Program-made: the position numbers and the translations under genes | Shown here: positions 24,784-32,993 of the stretch, piece after piece | How the letters are laid out: the number at the start of each line of letters is the position of its first letter | How positions within the stretch are numbered: position 1 is the first letter of the stretch | The notes under the pieces: generated by a model | The model's input: the letters and a program-made list of their open reading frames with translations, nothing else | Databases searched by the model: none | Told to the model about the DNA's origin: nothing | Assembly: GCF_026241135.1 (NCBI RefSeq) | Contig: NZ_JAPFGA010000010.1 | Coordinates: forward strand, 100,914 to 164,913 | DNA length: 64,000 nucleotides | Direction: 5' to 3' | Source of the DNA: Galbibacter kalidii | Lineage (GTDB): Bacteria; Bacteroidota; Bacteroidia; Flavobacteriales; Flavobacteriaceae

Positions 24784-25809
24784 CTATAAAACCGACTTGA
24801 ATTGTTTTAAGAATCGGATATCGTTCTCGCTTAACATTCTGATATCTGAGATCTGGTGAAGCAACAAGGCGATCCTGTCGATTCCCATACCAAAAGCAAA
24901 ACCAGAATATTCTTTGGAATCAATACCGCAGTTTTCTAATACATTAGGGTCTACCATCCCACAGCCCATGATCTCCAACCAACCTGTTCCTTTGGTCATT
25001 CTGTAATCGGTTTCGGTTTCCAGCCCCCAATATACGTCCACTTCTGCACTAGGCTCTGTAAACGGAAAGTAAGACGGACGCAAACGTATTTTGGATTTTC
25101 CGAACATCTCTGTGGTAAAATATTGCAGGGTTTGTTTAAGATCGGCAAAAGAAACGCCTTTGTCTATATACAGACCTTCTACTTGGTGGAAAAAGCAATG
25201 CGATCTGGACGAAATGGCTTCATTTCTATACACACGCCCCGGAGAAATGGTTCGAATAGGCGGTTTGTTGTTTTCCATATACCGCACTTGAACAGACGAA
25301 GTATGCGTGCGCAGCAAAATATCAGGATCTGTTTGGATAAAAAACGTGTCCTGCATGTCCCTTGCCGGATGGTATTCCGGAAGGTTTAAAGCGGTAAAGT
25401 TATGCCAATCGTCTTCAATTTCCGGACCTTCGGAAACATTAAATCCGATACGGGAAAAGATGTCAATAATCTGATTTTTTACAATGGAAATAGGATGCCT
25501 TGATCCTGTTTCCAAAGGCATGGCCGGCCTAGTTAAATCTCCATACTTATTTTCATCGGCAACTTTGTTCTCCAAAGTTTCCTTCAAAGTATTTACCTTA
25601 TCCTGCGCCGCTGTCTTTAAATGATTGATCGTTTGTCCGAATTCTTTCTTTTGCTCGTTCGGAACATTCTTAAACTCGGCAAAAAAGTCGTTCAACAAAC
25701 CTTTTTTACCCAAGTATTTAATTCTGAATGCCTCTACTTCATCTACAGTGGTAGCCGTAAAACTTTCTACTTTTTCAATATGTTCCTTAAGCGTATCGAT
25801 CATAACCAT
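24784..25809 (-). CDS. pheS: Phenylalanyl-tRNA synthetase alpha subunit
   Basis: This class II synthetase subunit has 341 residues, the normal length. The N-terminal coiled coil (IDTLKEHIEKVESFTATTVDEVEAFRIKYLGKKGLL) binds tRNA. Motif 2 includes FHQVEGLYIDKGVSFADLKQ, and motif 3 reads GFAFGMGIDRIALLLHQI. It assembles with PheT (not in the window) to charge tRNA-Phe. ATG codons at 25809 and 25803 are both possible. It is followed at once by a small conserved gene. pheT elsewhere is the usual arrangement in this group. Confidence 0.96.
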   Translation of the reverse strand: MVMIDTLKEHIEKVESFTATTVDEVEAFRIKYLGKKGLLNDFFAEFKNVPNEQKKEFGQTINHLKTAAQDKVNTLKETLENKVADENKYGDLTRPAMPLETGSRHPISIVKNQIIDIFSRIGFNVSEGPEIEDDWHNFTALNLPEYHPARDMQDTFFIQTDPDILLRTHTSSVQVRYMENNKPPIRTISPGRVYRNEAISSRSHCFFHQVEGLYIDKGVSFADLKQTLQYFTTEMFGKSKIRLRPSYFPFTEPSAEVDVYWGLETETDYRMTKGTGWLEIMGCGMVDPNVLENCGIDSKEYSGFAFGMGIDRIALLLHQISDIRMLSENDIRFLKQFKSVL

Positions 25810-25885
25810 TTCTTTTGGAAGGGCAAATTTACAGAATTCTACAGAATATGATATATTTTAAGCAAAAGCTTTTTCAACTATATCC

Positions 25886-26239
25886 TTAGATAAAACCGTT
25901 CTCCCCGAAGTATTGAACCAAGGCCTCTTTCATCAAAACAGATTGTTCTCCGGATTTCAATGCGGGCAATTCTTCTTTTATTTTGTAATGCGGCCACCCG
26001 TCATCGTCGTAGAAGTCGAATTCATAATAGCCATAGGGTTCCAAAAGTCTGCAAATAGCAATATGCATCAGGTTCAATTTTTCGTCTTTCTTAAATTTCC
26101 TATGCAGTTGCCCCAGTTCTTGTACCCCTACCAAATAGATAATGGCATCAAGTTCCAGTTCTTCACCGTCGGCAAATTGGTCAGACAATTTTTCTACCAA
26201 CTCATTCCATTTCTTTTTCAACTCTTCGTCTCTTGCCAT
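25886..26239 (-). CDS. Conserved small acidic protein of unknown function
   Basis: This 117-residue protein begins MARDEELKKKWNELVEKLSDQFADGEELELDAIIYLVGVQELGQ and later has a Tyr/Asp-rich stretch (LEPYGYYEFDFYDDDGWPHYKIKEELPALKSGEQ). It has no signal peptide or membrane segment and probably a helical N-terminal half. I recognise it as a conserved flavobacterial hypothetical but know no function. It stands alone between pheS (76 bp downstream) and the structured repeat at 26253-26435. Confidence 0.75.
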   Translation of the reverse strand: MARDEELKKKWNELVEKLSDQFADGEELELDAIIYLVGVQELGQLHRKFKKDEKLNLMHIAICRLLEPYGYYEFDFYDDDGWPHYKIKEELPALKSGEQSVLMKEALVQYFGENGFI

Positions 26240-26252
26240 CAGTTTTTGTTTT

Positions 26253-26435
26253 AGAACTCATCTTGGCTTTTTCCAATTGGTTAAAAAATTGCTCTTTTGA
26301 GCCTGCTTTTTGCCTTTCCTGCCTGCCGGCAGGCAGGTTCTCCTTCCGTAGCGCGGCTATGCAACTCAAAAAAACCTTCAATCAGGCTCAAAATAGCTAA
26401 TTTTCACTTCAATCAAAAAAGTCAAGATGAGTTCT
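26253..26435. repeat. Multi-stem structured repeat, copy A
   Basis: The outer stem is AGAACTCATCTTG at 26253-26265 and CAAGATGAGTTCT at 26423-26435. An inner stem GAGCCTG/CAGGCTC encloses a perfect 20-bp palindrome built on CCTGCCTGCC and a second hairpin TAGC-GCG-GCTA. A second copy at 30168-30354 keeps every stem but with different bases in two of them. Confidence 0.8.
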
Positions 26436-26460
26436 GCAAAAATAGAAAGTTCAAATGATT

Positions 26461-26468
26461 TATATTTG
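26461..26468 (+). promoter_or_regulatory. Candidate -7 box TATATTTG for cvpA
   Basis: It is an exact TAnnTTTG match ending 17 bp before the cvpA ATG, which would give a leader of about 12 nt. No clear -33 element is visible. Confidence 0.35.
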
Positions 26469-26485
26469 TCTAAATTCATTTTCAT

Positions 26486-27007
26486 ATGAACTTTATAGAT
26501 ATTGTTTTAGGTGGATTAATACTTTTTGGTTTGATTCGCGGATTTATGAAAGGGCTTTTTGTTGAAGTTGCTTCACTCGCAGCCTTGATTATAGGTATTT
26601 ATGGCGCTATTCATTTCTCTTATTTTGCCGGCGGTTTTCTTCAGGAAAAAGTAGATTGGGAAGAAAAATACATCAACCTTGCCGCTTTTGCCATCACTTT
26701 TGTCATCATTATCGTTGCGGTATCGCTTATAGGTAAACTGCTCACTAAAATTGCCAATTTTGCAGCACTTGGTTTTCTTAACCGATTGTTGGGCGGTGCA
26801 TTTGGCGGACTGAAAATGGCAGTTATCCTAGGAGCTATCTTGATCTTTATCGACAGAACCAACAACACCATTCAATTTGTTGAAAAGGAAACCCTGGAAG
26901 CCTCAGCCACCTATGAACCTGTAAAGGACATTGGCAGTTTCGTTTTTAAATGGGTTTTAAAGGAACGAGCCGACAACGAAGAAACAAAGGTGGATTCTAC
27001 AATGTAA
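26486..27007 (+). CDS. cvpA: CvpA family membrane protein
   Basis: This 173-residue protein has four hydrophobic segments (FIDIVLGGLILFGLIRGFMKGLF, ASLAALIIGIYGAIHFSYFAG, AFAITFVIIIVAVSLIG, GAFGGLKMAVILGAILIF), with the characteristic RGFxKGLF and NRLLGGAFGGLK motifs. In E. coli CvpA is needed for colicin V production and bile resistance; its biochemical role is unresolved. It is monocistronic and ends at a bidirectional terminator. Confidence 0.9.
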   Translation: MNFIDIVLGGLILFGLIRGFMKGLFVEVASLAALIIGIYGAIHFSYFAGGFLQEKVDWEEKYINLAAFAITFVIIIVAVSLIGKLLTKIANFAALGFLNRLLGGAFGGLKMAVILGAILIFIDRTNNTIQFVEKETLEASATYEPVKDIGSFVFKWVLKERADNEETKVDSTM

Positions 27008-27040
27008 AAAGGCCATCTATTAAAGACGACCTTTTTTTAA
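27008..27040 (-). terminator. Terminator between cvpA and the carbonic anhydrase/SulP operon
   Basis: On the minus strand AAAGGTCGTCT pairs with AGATGGCCTTT (two G-U pairs), with T runs on both sides. The wobble pairs work only in the minus-strand RNA, so it mainly serves the carbonic anhydrase transcript. Confidence 0.7.
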
Positions 27041-27063
27041 TGGGTTTTTACTTTCGATTCTCT

Positions 27064-27699
27064 TTACAGCAATTCCACTTTTCCAGTAGAAAGCATATAC
27101 ACGCCACCAACAATGGCTATTTCACCGGCATCCTCCATTTCCTTGAGGATAGGGCTTTTTTCACGGATGCGTTCTATGGTCAATTTCACATTGTTTTCTA
27201 CTGTTTTGGCAACAAAGGTTTTGTTTTTGGAGTTGTGCTCTCCTGAAACCTCTGTCTTAGATTTTGTTACTGCAGGTTGAATGTTGTTCAACATAGCCGT
27301 AATATTACCTAGTTCAACACCATCGCAGGCCGCACTTACGGCACCACAACTTTCATGCCCCAACACGAGCACCAACTTACTACCCGCTACCTTACAGGAA
27401 TATTCCATGCTACCTAAAATATCGGTGTTTTCAAAGTTCCCTGCAACGCGGGCAACAAATACGTCACCAATGGCTTGGTCAAAAACCGTTTCTACCGGAA
27501 CACGTGAATCTATGCAAGATAGAATAACTGCCTTCGGAAATTGTCCTCCGGTAGTTTGCTCTACCAATGCTTTGTTATCCGTTGTGTTCAACTTATTCTC
27601 TGTAAATCTTTTATTGCTTTGTACCAAATCGTCCAAAACACTCTTGGGTGTTAAAGATGATTGGTCTGTTTTATTTAATGCTTTTGTTATATGTGCCAT
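27064..27699 (-). CDS. Beta-class carbonic anhydrase
   Basis: This 211-residue zinc enzyme interconverts CO2 and bicarbonate. Zinc ligands are Cys62 (SCIDSRVP, with Asp64-Arg66 dyad), His115 and Cys118 (LGHESCGAV). Those motifs and the length fit the beta class. No signal peptide is present, so it is cytoplasmic. It follows the SulP transporter by 12 bp, an arrangement suggesting bicarbonate taken up by the transporter is handled by this enzyme to feed carboxylases or pH control. Confidence 0.95.
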   Translation of the reverse strand: MAHITKALNKTDQSSLTPKSVLDDLVQSNKRFTENKLNTTDNKALVEQTTGGQFPKAVILSCIDSRVPVETVFDQAIGDVFVARVAGNFENTDILGSMEYSCKVAGSKLVLVLGHESCGAVSAACDGVELGNITAMLNNIQPAVTKSKTEVSGEHNSKNKTFVAKTVENNVKLTIERIREKSPILKEMEDAGEIAIVGGVYMLSTGKVELL

Positions 27700-27711
27700 A
27701 ATATTGATTTT

Positions 27712-29580
27712 TTAATGTGAATCTTTAATGTTCTCTTTAATCCAATCTGTACACTCTTTAAAAGTGTCAAATATTTGGTTCTCTGAAATTAAATCAGGAA
27801 TAATGTCAATACGTTCCATCATATAGCGTGGTTGATCCAATAGTCCAACAAACAACACGATCGTGCCATTCTTTTTCTGAAGTTCCTGCAAGACATCTTC
27901 CATGGCATATAAACCGGACTGATCCATATACTGCATTCTGTCCAAACGAATAATCACTGCAGAGGCTGTTTTTGGAATTTGTCCGGCCAAACTATGGAAA
28001 TCACTGGTAGATCCAAAGAACAATGGCCCCTTTATGTGTTTTATAAAAACTTCTTCTTTTAATCTTTCCGGGAAATTCTTTTCATCTTCCCAGTATTTTT
28101 CATGTTTTAAAGCTTTTACATCCGAACGCTTAGCAGTTTCATCCCCTATCTTTTTCATAAACATCAAAGCGGCGATTACCAAACCTATACCCACGGCATA
28201 TACCAAGTTCCAAAATGTGGCCAAAAGCATCACCACAATCATAATAATTACCTCGGCACTAACCTTAAACGGCCCTATTTTGGCATCCCTTGGTAAATTA
28301 GGAATGGCTTTAATCCCTTTATAATCCATTACACCAATACCCACCGTTATCAAAATACCGGCCAATACGGCTGCAGGAATTTTAGAAGCAACGGGGCCCA
28401 ATGCCAGAAGAATGACCAATAGCAGAAGCCCTGCAATCATACCGGACAATTTTGTTTTTCCTCCAGATTGGATGTTGACAACAGTACGAATGGTTGCCCC
28501 AGCTCCGGGAATACCACCAAAAAACGCCGCAATACTGTTACCAATACCCTGACCAACCAATTCCTTGTTCGGTTTGTGCTTGGTTTTGGTCATATTATCG
28601 GCTACTACACTTGTTAACAGCGAATCGATAGCACCCAACAATGCCAAAGTCAAAGCCGTAAAAATGTAAGGTGTAATGCTACTTAAACTAAATTGGGTAA
28701 AAACTTCCATTTTGGGAAGGGGTAATCCCGAAGGGATTTCCTCGATGGGGCGGTACCCCATGCCAAAGCCATAAGCCACACCCGATACCACAATAAGTGC
28801 CACCAAAGTACTTGGCACTGCTGTAGTGATACGCTTAAAACCATAAATGATAAAGATAGTGGCCAAGGCTAAAATAAGCTCTAACCAATTGATATTTTGA
28901 AACGCCCGAGGCATCATCTTAACTGCGCCGATAACACCTGAAGCTTCATTGGCTGCCAAGGTTTGAGATTCTTTTAAAATATCGGCTTCAGAAACCTGAT
29001 CGGCACGGTTAATGGTCTCCTTGAAATCCTCCAAGACCAAAATGTCTTCCCCAGCTTCTTCTTTTAAGATATTTTCCAGAATAACCTCTTCGGCCTGAGG
29101 TTTAAATTCGTTAACAAATTCGGTGTCTTCTTTAGGATAATAGCCCAATATCGGCAATACCTGCGTGATAATAATGATAAGGCCAATGGCCGTCATAAAG
29201 CCCGACACCACCGGGTACGGAATGTAACGTATGTACTTCCCTAAGCCCAGGGCTCCCAAGCTTACTTGCATGAGACCGGCCAACAGGAAGACGGCCAAAA
29301 TGTATGGCAATGCCTTGTTTACGTCTCCTTCGTTAGCGGCCACGATGCCTGCCACAATCACCATAGTCACGGCTGTCATCGGTGCTGTTGGTCCTGAAAT
29401 TTGGGTGTTCGTCCCACCAAGCATGGAAGCAAAAAAACAGATAAAAATAGCACCGTACAATCCGGCGCTAGGTCCTAAGCCTGAACTTACCCCAAAGGCA
29501 AGTGCTAAAGGTAATGCTACAATTCCGGCGGTAATTCCTCCAAAGGCATCCCCTTTTATATTTGAAAATAGATTCTTCAT
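27712..29580 (-). CDS. SulP family anion (probably bicarbonate) transporter with STAS domain
   Basis: This 622-residue inner-membrane protein has many hydrophobic segments; the SulP core is clear from GDAFGGITAGIVALPLALAFGVSSGLGPSAGLYGAI and later GAIDSLLTSVVADNMTKTKHKPNKELVGQGIGNS. A long acidic loop (~residues 145-215, EFVNEFKPQAEEVILENILKEEAGED) interrupts the membrane region. The C-terminal STAS domain (~510-615, VIIRLDRMQYMDQSGLYAMEDVL) is typical. Linkage to carbonic anhydrase points to bicarbonate rather than sulphate, which is inference. The operon promoter should lie in the 217 bp upstream. Confidence 0.93.
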   Translation of the reverse strand: MKNLFSNIKGDAFGGITAGIVALPLALAFGVSSGLGPSAGLYGAIFICFFASMLGGTNTQISGPTAPMTAVTMVIVAGIVAANEGDVNKALPYILAVFLLAGLMQVSLGALGLGKYIRYIPYPVVSGFMTAIGLIIIITQVLPILGYYPKEDTEFVNEFKPQAEEVILENILKEEAGEDILVLEDFKETINRADQVSEADILKESQTLAANEASGVIGAVKMMPRAFQNINWLELILALATIFIIYGFKRITTAVPSTLVALIVVSGVAYGFGMGYRPIEEIPSGLPLPKMEVFTQFSLSSITPYIFTALTLALLGAIDSLLTSVVADNMTKTKHKPNKELVGQGIGNSIAAFFGGIPGAGATIRTVVNIQSGGKTKLSGMIAGLLLLVILLALGPVASKIPAAVLAGILITVGIGVMDYKGIKAIPNLPRDAKIGPFKVSAEVIIMIVVMLLATFWNLVYAVGIGLVIAALMFMKKIGDETAKRSDVKALKHEKYWEDEKNFPERLKEEVFIKHIKGPLFFGSTSDFHSLAGQIPKTASAVIIRLDRMQYMDQSGLYAMEDVLQELQKKNGTIVLFVGLLDQPRYMMERIDIIPDLISENQIFDTFKECTDWIKENIKDSH

Positions 29581-29797
29581 TTGTTAATTTTTTTTGTTGG
29601 TATAAGTTGCAATTAGTCTAAATGATAATTATCCATGATATTCTCAGGAATACCATCAAAATCAATCTGAAGATCTAAACACATAGAAAACAGTGTAATT
29701 CATTCCCTATTTCCCAAATTTACATAGGTAAATTCATGGAAATCATTCAGATTGAAAATAAATTTAAAGTGTGTTTTAAAATTTTAACCCGCTAAAA

Positions 29798-30106
29798 TCA
29801 AATGCGGTATTCGGGAGGGGGGATAACTACATCTATATATTGATCATAGTTATATTGAATATAATAATGGGCTTCCTCTTTTTCATTTAAAATATCAGAA
29901 AGTGAAAAACTTGCATCCTTTGGATATGGAAGTTCTTTTATATCCTTATATTCTGTGCTGGTATCTTTTTTTTCTTCCTCTGCTACATTATAAAAATAGG
30001 AAATATCTGCATTTTTTTCAATAACTGTAATCACAGACGGAGCTATTAAAAAAGCGCAGAAAGAGAATAAAAAAAAACAAGTTGTTATTTTAAGTTTTGT
30101 ATTCAA
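29798..30106 (-). CDS. Small exported protein of unknown function, TTG start
   Basis: This 102-residue protein starts at TTG 30106, giving LNTKLKITTCFFLFSFCAFLIAPSVITVIEKNAD, a convincing signal or anchor segment. The open frame runs ten codons further to a TTG at 30136, but that start falls on a TATATTTG -7-like box (30134-30141), so I prefer the inner one. No in-frame ATG precedes the hydrophobic segment. The C-terminus ends in a proline-rich VVIPPPEYRI. The family is conserved in Flavobacteriaceae as far as I recall; its function is unknown. Confidence 0.6.
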   Translation of the reverse strand: MNTKLKITTCFFLFSFCAFLIAPSVITVIEKNADISYFYNVAEEEKKDTSTEYKDIKELPYPKDASFSLSDILNEKEEAHYYIQYNYDQYIDVVIPPPEYRI

Positions 30107-30167
30107 ATACCAGCAATTTCTTTTTTGAAGCCTCAAATATAAGGCAACTTATTCAACTTTTTTGTTA

Positions 30168-30354
30168 AGAACTCGTTTAAACTTTTTCCAATTGGTTAAA
30201 AAATTATTCTTTTGAGCCTGCTTTTTGCCTTTCCTGCCTGCCGGCAGGCAGGTTCTCCTTCCGTCCGCCTGAGGCGGATGCAACTCAAAAAAGTCTTCAA
30301 CCAGGCTCAAAATAGTTAATTTTCACTTCAATCAAAAAAGCTTAAACGAATTCT
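30168..30354. repeat. Multi-stem structured repeat, copy B
   Basis: The outer stem is AGAACTCGTTTAA at 30168-30180 and TTAAACGAATTCT at 30342-30354 (one mismatch). The inner GAGCCTG/CAGGCTC stem and the 20-bp palindrome match copy A exactly. The second hairpin here is TCCGCC-TGA-GGCGGA rather than TAGC-GCG-GCTA. It lies 9 bp after the end of the bat operon. Confidence 0.8.
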
Positions 30355-30363
30355 AAGTATTTT

Positions 30364-31203
30364 TTAAAAGTCTTTTATTTCTTTCAGTTCAGAGGAGGGC
30401 AACCAACCTACCTTACCGTCATCCAGTTTTATTTTTTTCCATTCCCCAAGTTGATCAAGCACATTTACCTTAGTTCCTTCATGCAATTGAAAAATTTCAC
30501 CACTTCCCATATTGGGTTCCGACATCACGGATGTTTCTGCTGCAAAAATAATGGCTGGATTATTTTTTTGCGCTACACCATACTGATGATAAGCAAAACC
30601 TAAACTTGTCAGCGCTATAATAACACAGAGAATACTCAGTGCAAAATAAAGGCGCTTTTTGGTGTGATAACTCGAAAAATAATACAGTAAAAATGCCAGC
30701 ACAAACAAGATCATAAACGCGATGGATAACACTCCCCATGTAGCATACGAAAAGGTGCCGAGCATATTGTTCACTATTTTATCGATCCCTGTTTGCGGCA
30801 ATTCCTCAATAGCATCAATGGTCATATTTTTTGCAAACTGCAGGTTGTTCTTCACATCAGCATCGTTTGGCTTGAGCAACAATGCTTTTTCGTAATAATA
30901 GATACTGGGCGCAATCTGATTCAGTTTATAATATCCATTCCCCAAATTGTAATATAAGGCTGCGGAATGCTGTCCGTTTTCTGATATCTGAAGATACTTC
31001 TCTACTGCTTCCTGATATTCCCCGTTGTTGTACAGGTCGTTTCCTTCTTTAAAAAGTTCTTCATTTTGGGAAAAACCAACAAACGAAAGTAACATTATGA
31101 CCCATAAAACAGCTTTTCCACCTATTTTATTCACTAAGTGAGGTTTGATCCCGATAACTATCGGGACGGAATTGCTCCAAGACAGTTTACCTCTTTGCTT
31201 CAT
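30364..31203 (-). CDS. batE: BatE: TPR and SH3-like domain membrane protein
   Basis: This 279-residue protein is the last gene of the Bat operon. TPR repeats occupy ~50-125 (NEELFKEGNDLYNNGEYQEAVEKYLQI, AALYYNLGNGYYKLNQIAPSIYYYEKALLLKPND). Two membrane helices follow (WGVLSIAFMILFVLAFLLYYF, LYFALSILCVIIALTSLGFA). A bacterial SH3 domain ends the protein (GTKVNVLDQLGEWKKIKLDDGKVGWLPSSEL). The ATG at 31203 overlaps the batD stop as ATGA. The N-terminus before the signal segment is unusually long because an 18-bp TCCCGATA hairpin (31149-31166) lies inside it. Confidence 0.9.
   Translation of the reverse strand: MKQRGKLSWSNSVPIVIGIKPHLVNKIGGKAVLWVIMLLSFVGFSQNEELFKEGNDLYNNGEYQEAVEKYLQISENGQHSAALYYNLGNGYYKLNQIAPSIYYYEKALLLKPNDADVKNNLQFAKNMTIDAIEELPQTGIDKIVNNMLGTFSYATWGVLSIAFMILFVLAFLLYYFSSYHTKKRLYFALSILCVIIALTSLGFAYHQYGVAQKNNPAIIFAAETSVMSEPNMGSGEIFQLHEGTKVNVLDQLGEWKKIKLDDGKVGWLPSSELKEIKDF
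31149..31166. repeat. TCCCGATA hairpin inside the batE N-terminal codons
   Basis: TCCCGATA and TATCGGGA form a perfect 8-bp stem with a 2-nt loop. It encodes SVPIVIGI-type residues that have no counterpart in an ordinary signal peptide. Confidence 0.7.
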
Positions 31204-32990
31204 GATTTACTAAATTGTTTGTCAATTAAAGAAATAACCTGGGCGGCCTTATTATAATCTTCCTTCATTTCTGCTGATGTACTTGGAGAATATCGCGCCA
31301 ATTCACAGCTTCCCAGCAGTAAAATAAATTCATCTACAACATGTTTTTCTACACTTTTAGACAAGAGTAATTCACTTATCTTTTCTTTACTGAACTCAGA
31401 GGTGACGATCTTTAATTTCGCTTTCAAATAATTGTGTAATGCTCGTTCCAGGGATTCGTAAAACGCTTCTTTATCCCCTAAGTTTCGTTTTGCCTCAGAC
31501 AAGTATTTCTTAGCTAATCTATTGGCTTTTCTCACTCTATTTCCTACCACATCATTGGCTCTTTCTGTTCTCTTTTTCCCGGTAAAGATGGCGATGGGAA
31601 TTAACAGTAACGGAACCAACAGAAGTATGTAGAATCCTGTAGATCCAAAAAATATACTAGCAGATTTCGGCACCAAAGATGTATCCAATTTGATAAACCT
31701 AAATTGATTTCCGGTGATGGAAACAGGTTGCTTAGCCACCGCATTGTTTCCCGATAAAGCCACATCATCGGACGCTCCTGTCGGACCTTCATACACATTG
31801 ACGAGCATTTGATGTGACGACAGGGTTTTATATTTTTCCGCTTTAGGATCAAAATAAGAGAACACCACACTCGGAATAGGGTATTTCCCTTTGAATTGTG
31901 GCACAATGGTATAATTATCCGAAACCCTTCCATTCATTCCTTTCAATGAGGTAGATATTTTTTCTTCAAATTCAGGTTCGTACACCTCCAACGAACTTGG
32001 CAAAGTGAGCTTGGGTAATTCAAACAATTTAAGGTTTCCGCTTCCGCTTACTTGCAGCTTCGCTGTTAAGGATTCGTTTGCTTTCAAATCGGTTTTTGAC
32101 GTAACGACATCAAAATTGAATTGACCAACAGCCCCGGTAAATCCGGCAGGTTTTCCTTCCTCCGGCAAAGGTTTTACCGTAATCGTCCTTTTCCCGGCCG
32201 TTACCACCTTATGGGTTTGTGTATACAGTCGTCCTCCGAAAATATCCCTTCTGTCTGTGGGTACATCCACGGTTACATCCAAAGACAAGGGTTCTAGATC
32301 GAGCTTTCCGGTTTTTTGAGGATACAACACCACCCGTTTTAAAACCACATAACGGTATTGTTTTCCTTTATACAAGCCTGTTTCCACTTGATATCTGGAA
32401 ACTTTGATATCCTGCGACCAAAAATTGTTGTAGGTTGGATTGTCTTTTGGAAGAAAATTGGAAACATTGATTTGCGGACTCACATATAGTTTGTAAACCA
32501 CACTGACTGCTTCATTCAGGTATGGGTTTGAATTTGAGACCTCAGCTACCAAATGCAGGTTTTCTCCAGCAATATCATCAGCAGAAGGAGGAGCATTTGG
32601 ATCGTTTACCGCCTCTGTCACCGTAATGTTTACAGGAGTGGTTTTATAAGTCTCACCATCGATTTCTACGGCTGCTTGTTTGATCGTGAAATTTCCTTTG
32701 GACAAAGGAGAAAGCACATAGGAATACGATTTTGAAAACGATCTTTTGCCATTTATCCAACTATGGCTCACGGATTGATTAGGACCCATTAAAATCCGAA
32801 ACCCTTCAAATTCAGGCGGTACAAAATTATCGCCATCCTTGTTCATGTTAAATTCAATACGCAAACGCTCATTGACACCGAGTTTGTTTTTGCTTACTTT
32901 GGCATCAAACCGTATTTCATCATCTTCCTGAGACCATACTATCCCGGAAACACAAATAAAAAACGTAAATATTAATAGTTTAACATTCAT
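31200..32990 (-). CDS. batD: BatD: periplasmic-facing membrane protein of the Bat system
   Basis: This 596-residue protein has a signal peptide (MNVKLLIFTFFICVSGIVWSQ), then repeated immunoglobulin-like beta domains of the BatD family (EIRFDAKVSKNKLGVNERLRIEFNMN; GNFTIKQAAVEIDGETYKTTPVNITV; LKANESLTAKLQVSGSGNLKLFELP). A single membrane helix sits near 445-467 (FFGSTGFYILLLVPLLLIPIAIF), and a cytoplasmic helical tail follows. Bat proteins were named for aerotolerance in Bacteroides fragilis; the molecular task is unknown. It is coupled to batE by ATGA and lies 3 bp after batC. Confidence 0.92.
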   Translation of the reverse strand: MNVKLLIFTFFICVSGIVWSQEDDEIRFDAKVSKNKLGVNERLRIEFNMNKDGDNFVPPEFEGFRILMGPNQSVSHSWINGKRSFSKSYSYVLSPLSKGNFTIKQAAVEIDGETYKTTPVNITVTEAVNDPNAPPSADDIAGENLHLVAEVSNSNPYLNEAVSVVYKLYVSPQINVSNFLPKDNPTYNNFWSQDIKVSRYQVETGLYKGKQYRYVVLKRVVLYPQKTGKLDLEPLSLDVTVDVPTDRRDIFGGRLYTQTHKVVTAGKRTITVKPLPEEGKPAGFTGAVGQFNFDVVTSKTDLKANESLTAKLQVSGSGNLKLFELPKLTLPSSLEVYEPEFEEKISTSLKGMNGRVSDNYTIVPQFKGKYPIPSVVFSYFDPKAEKYKTLSSHQMLVNVYEGPTGASDDVALSGNNAVAKQPVSITGNQFRFIKLDTSLVPKSASIFFGSTGFYILLLVPLLLIPIAIFTGKKRTERANDVVGNRVRKANRLAKKYLSEAKRNLGDKEAFYESLERALHNYLKAKLKIVTSEFSKEKISELLLSKSVEKHVVDEFILLLGSCELARYSPSTSAEMKEDYNKAAQVISLIDKQFSKS

Positions 32991-32993
32991 TTT

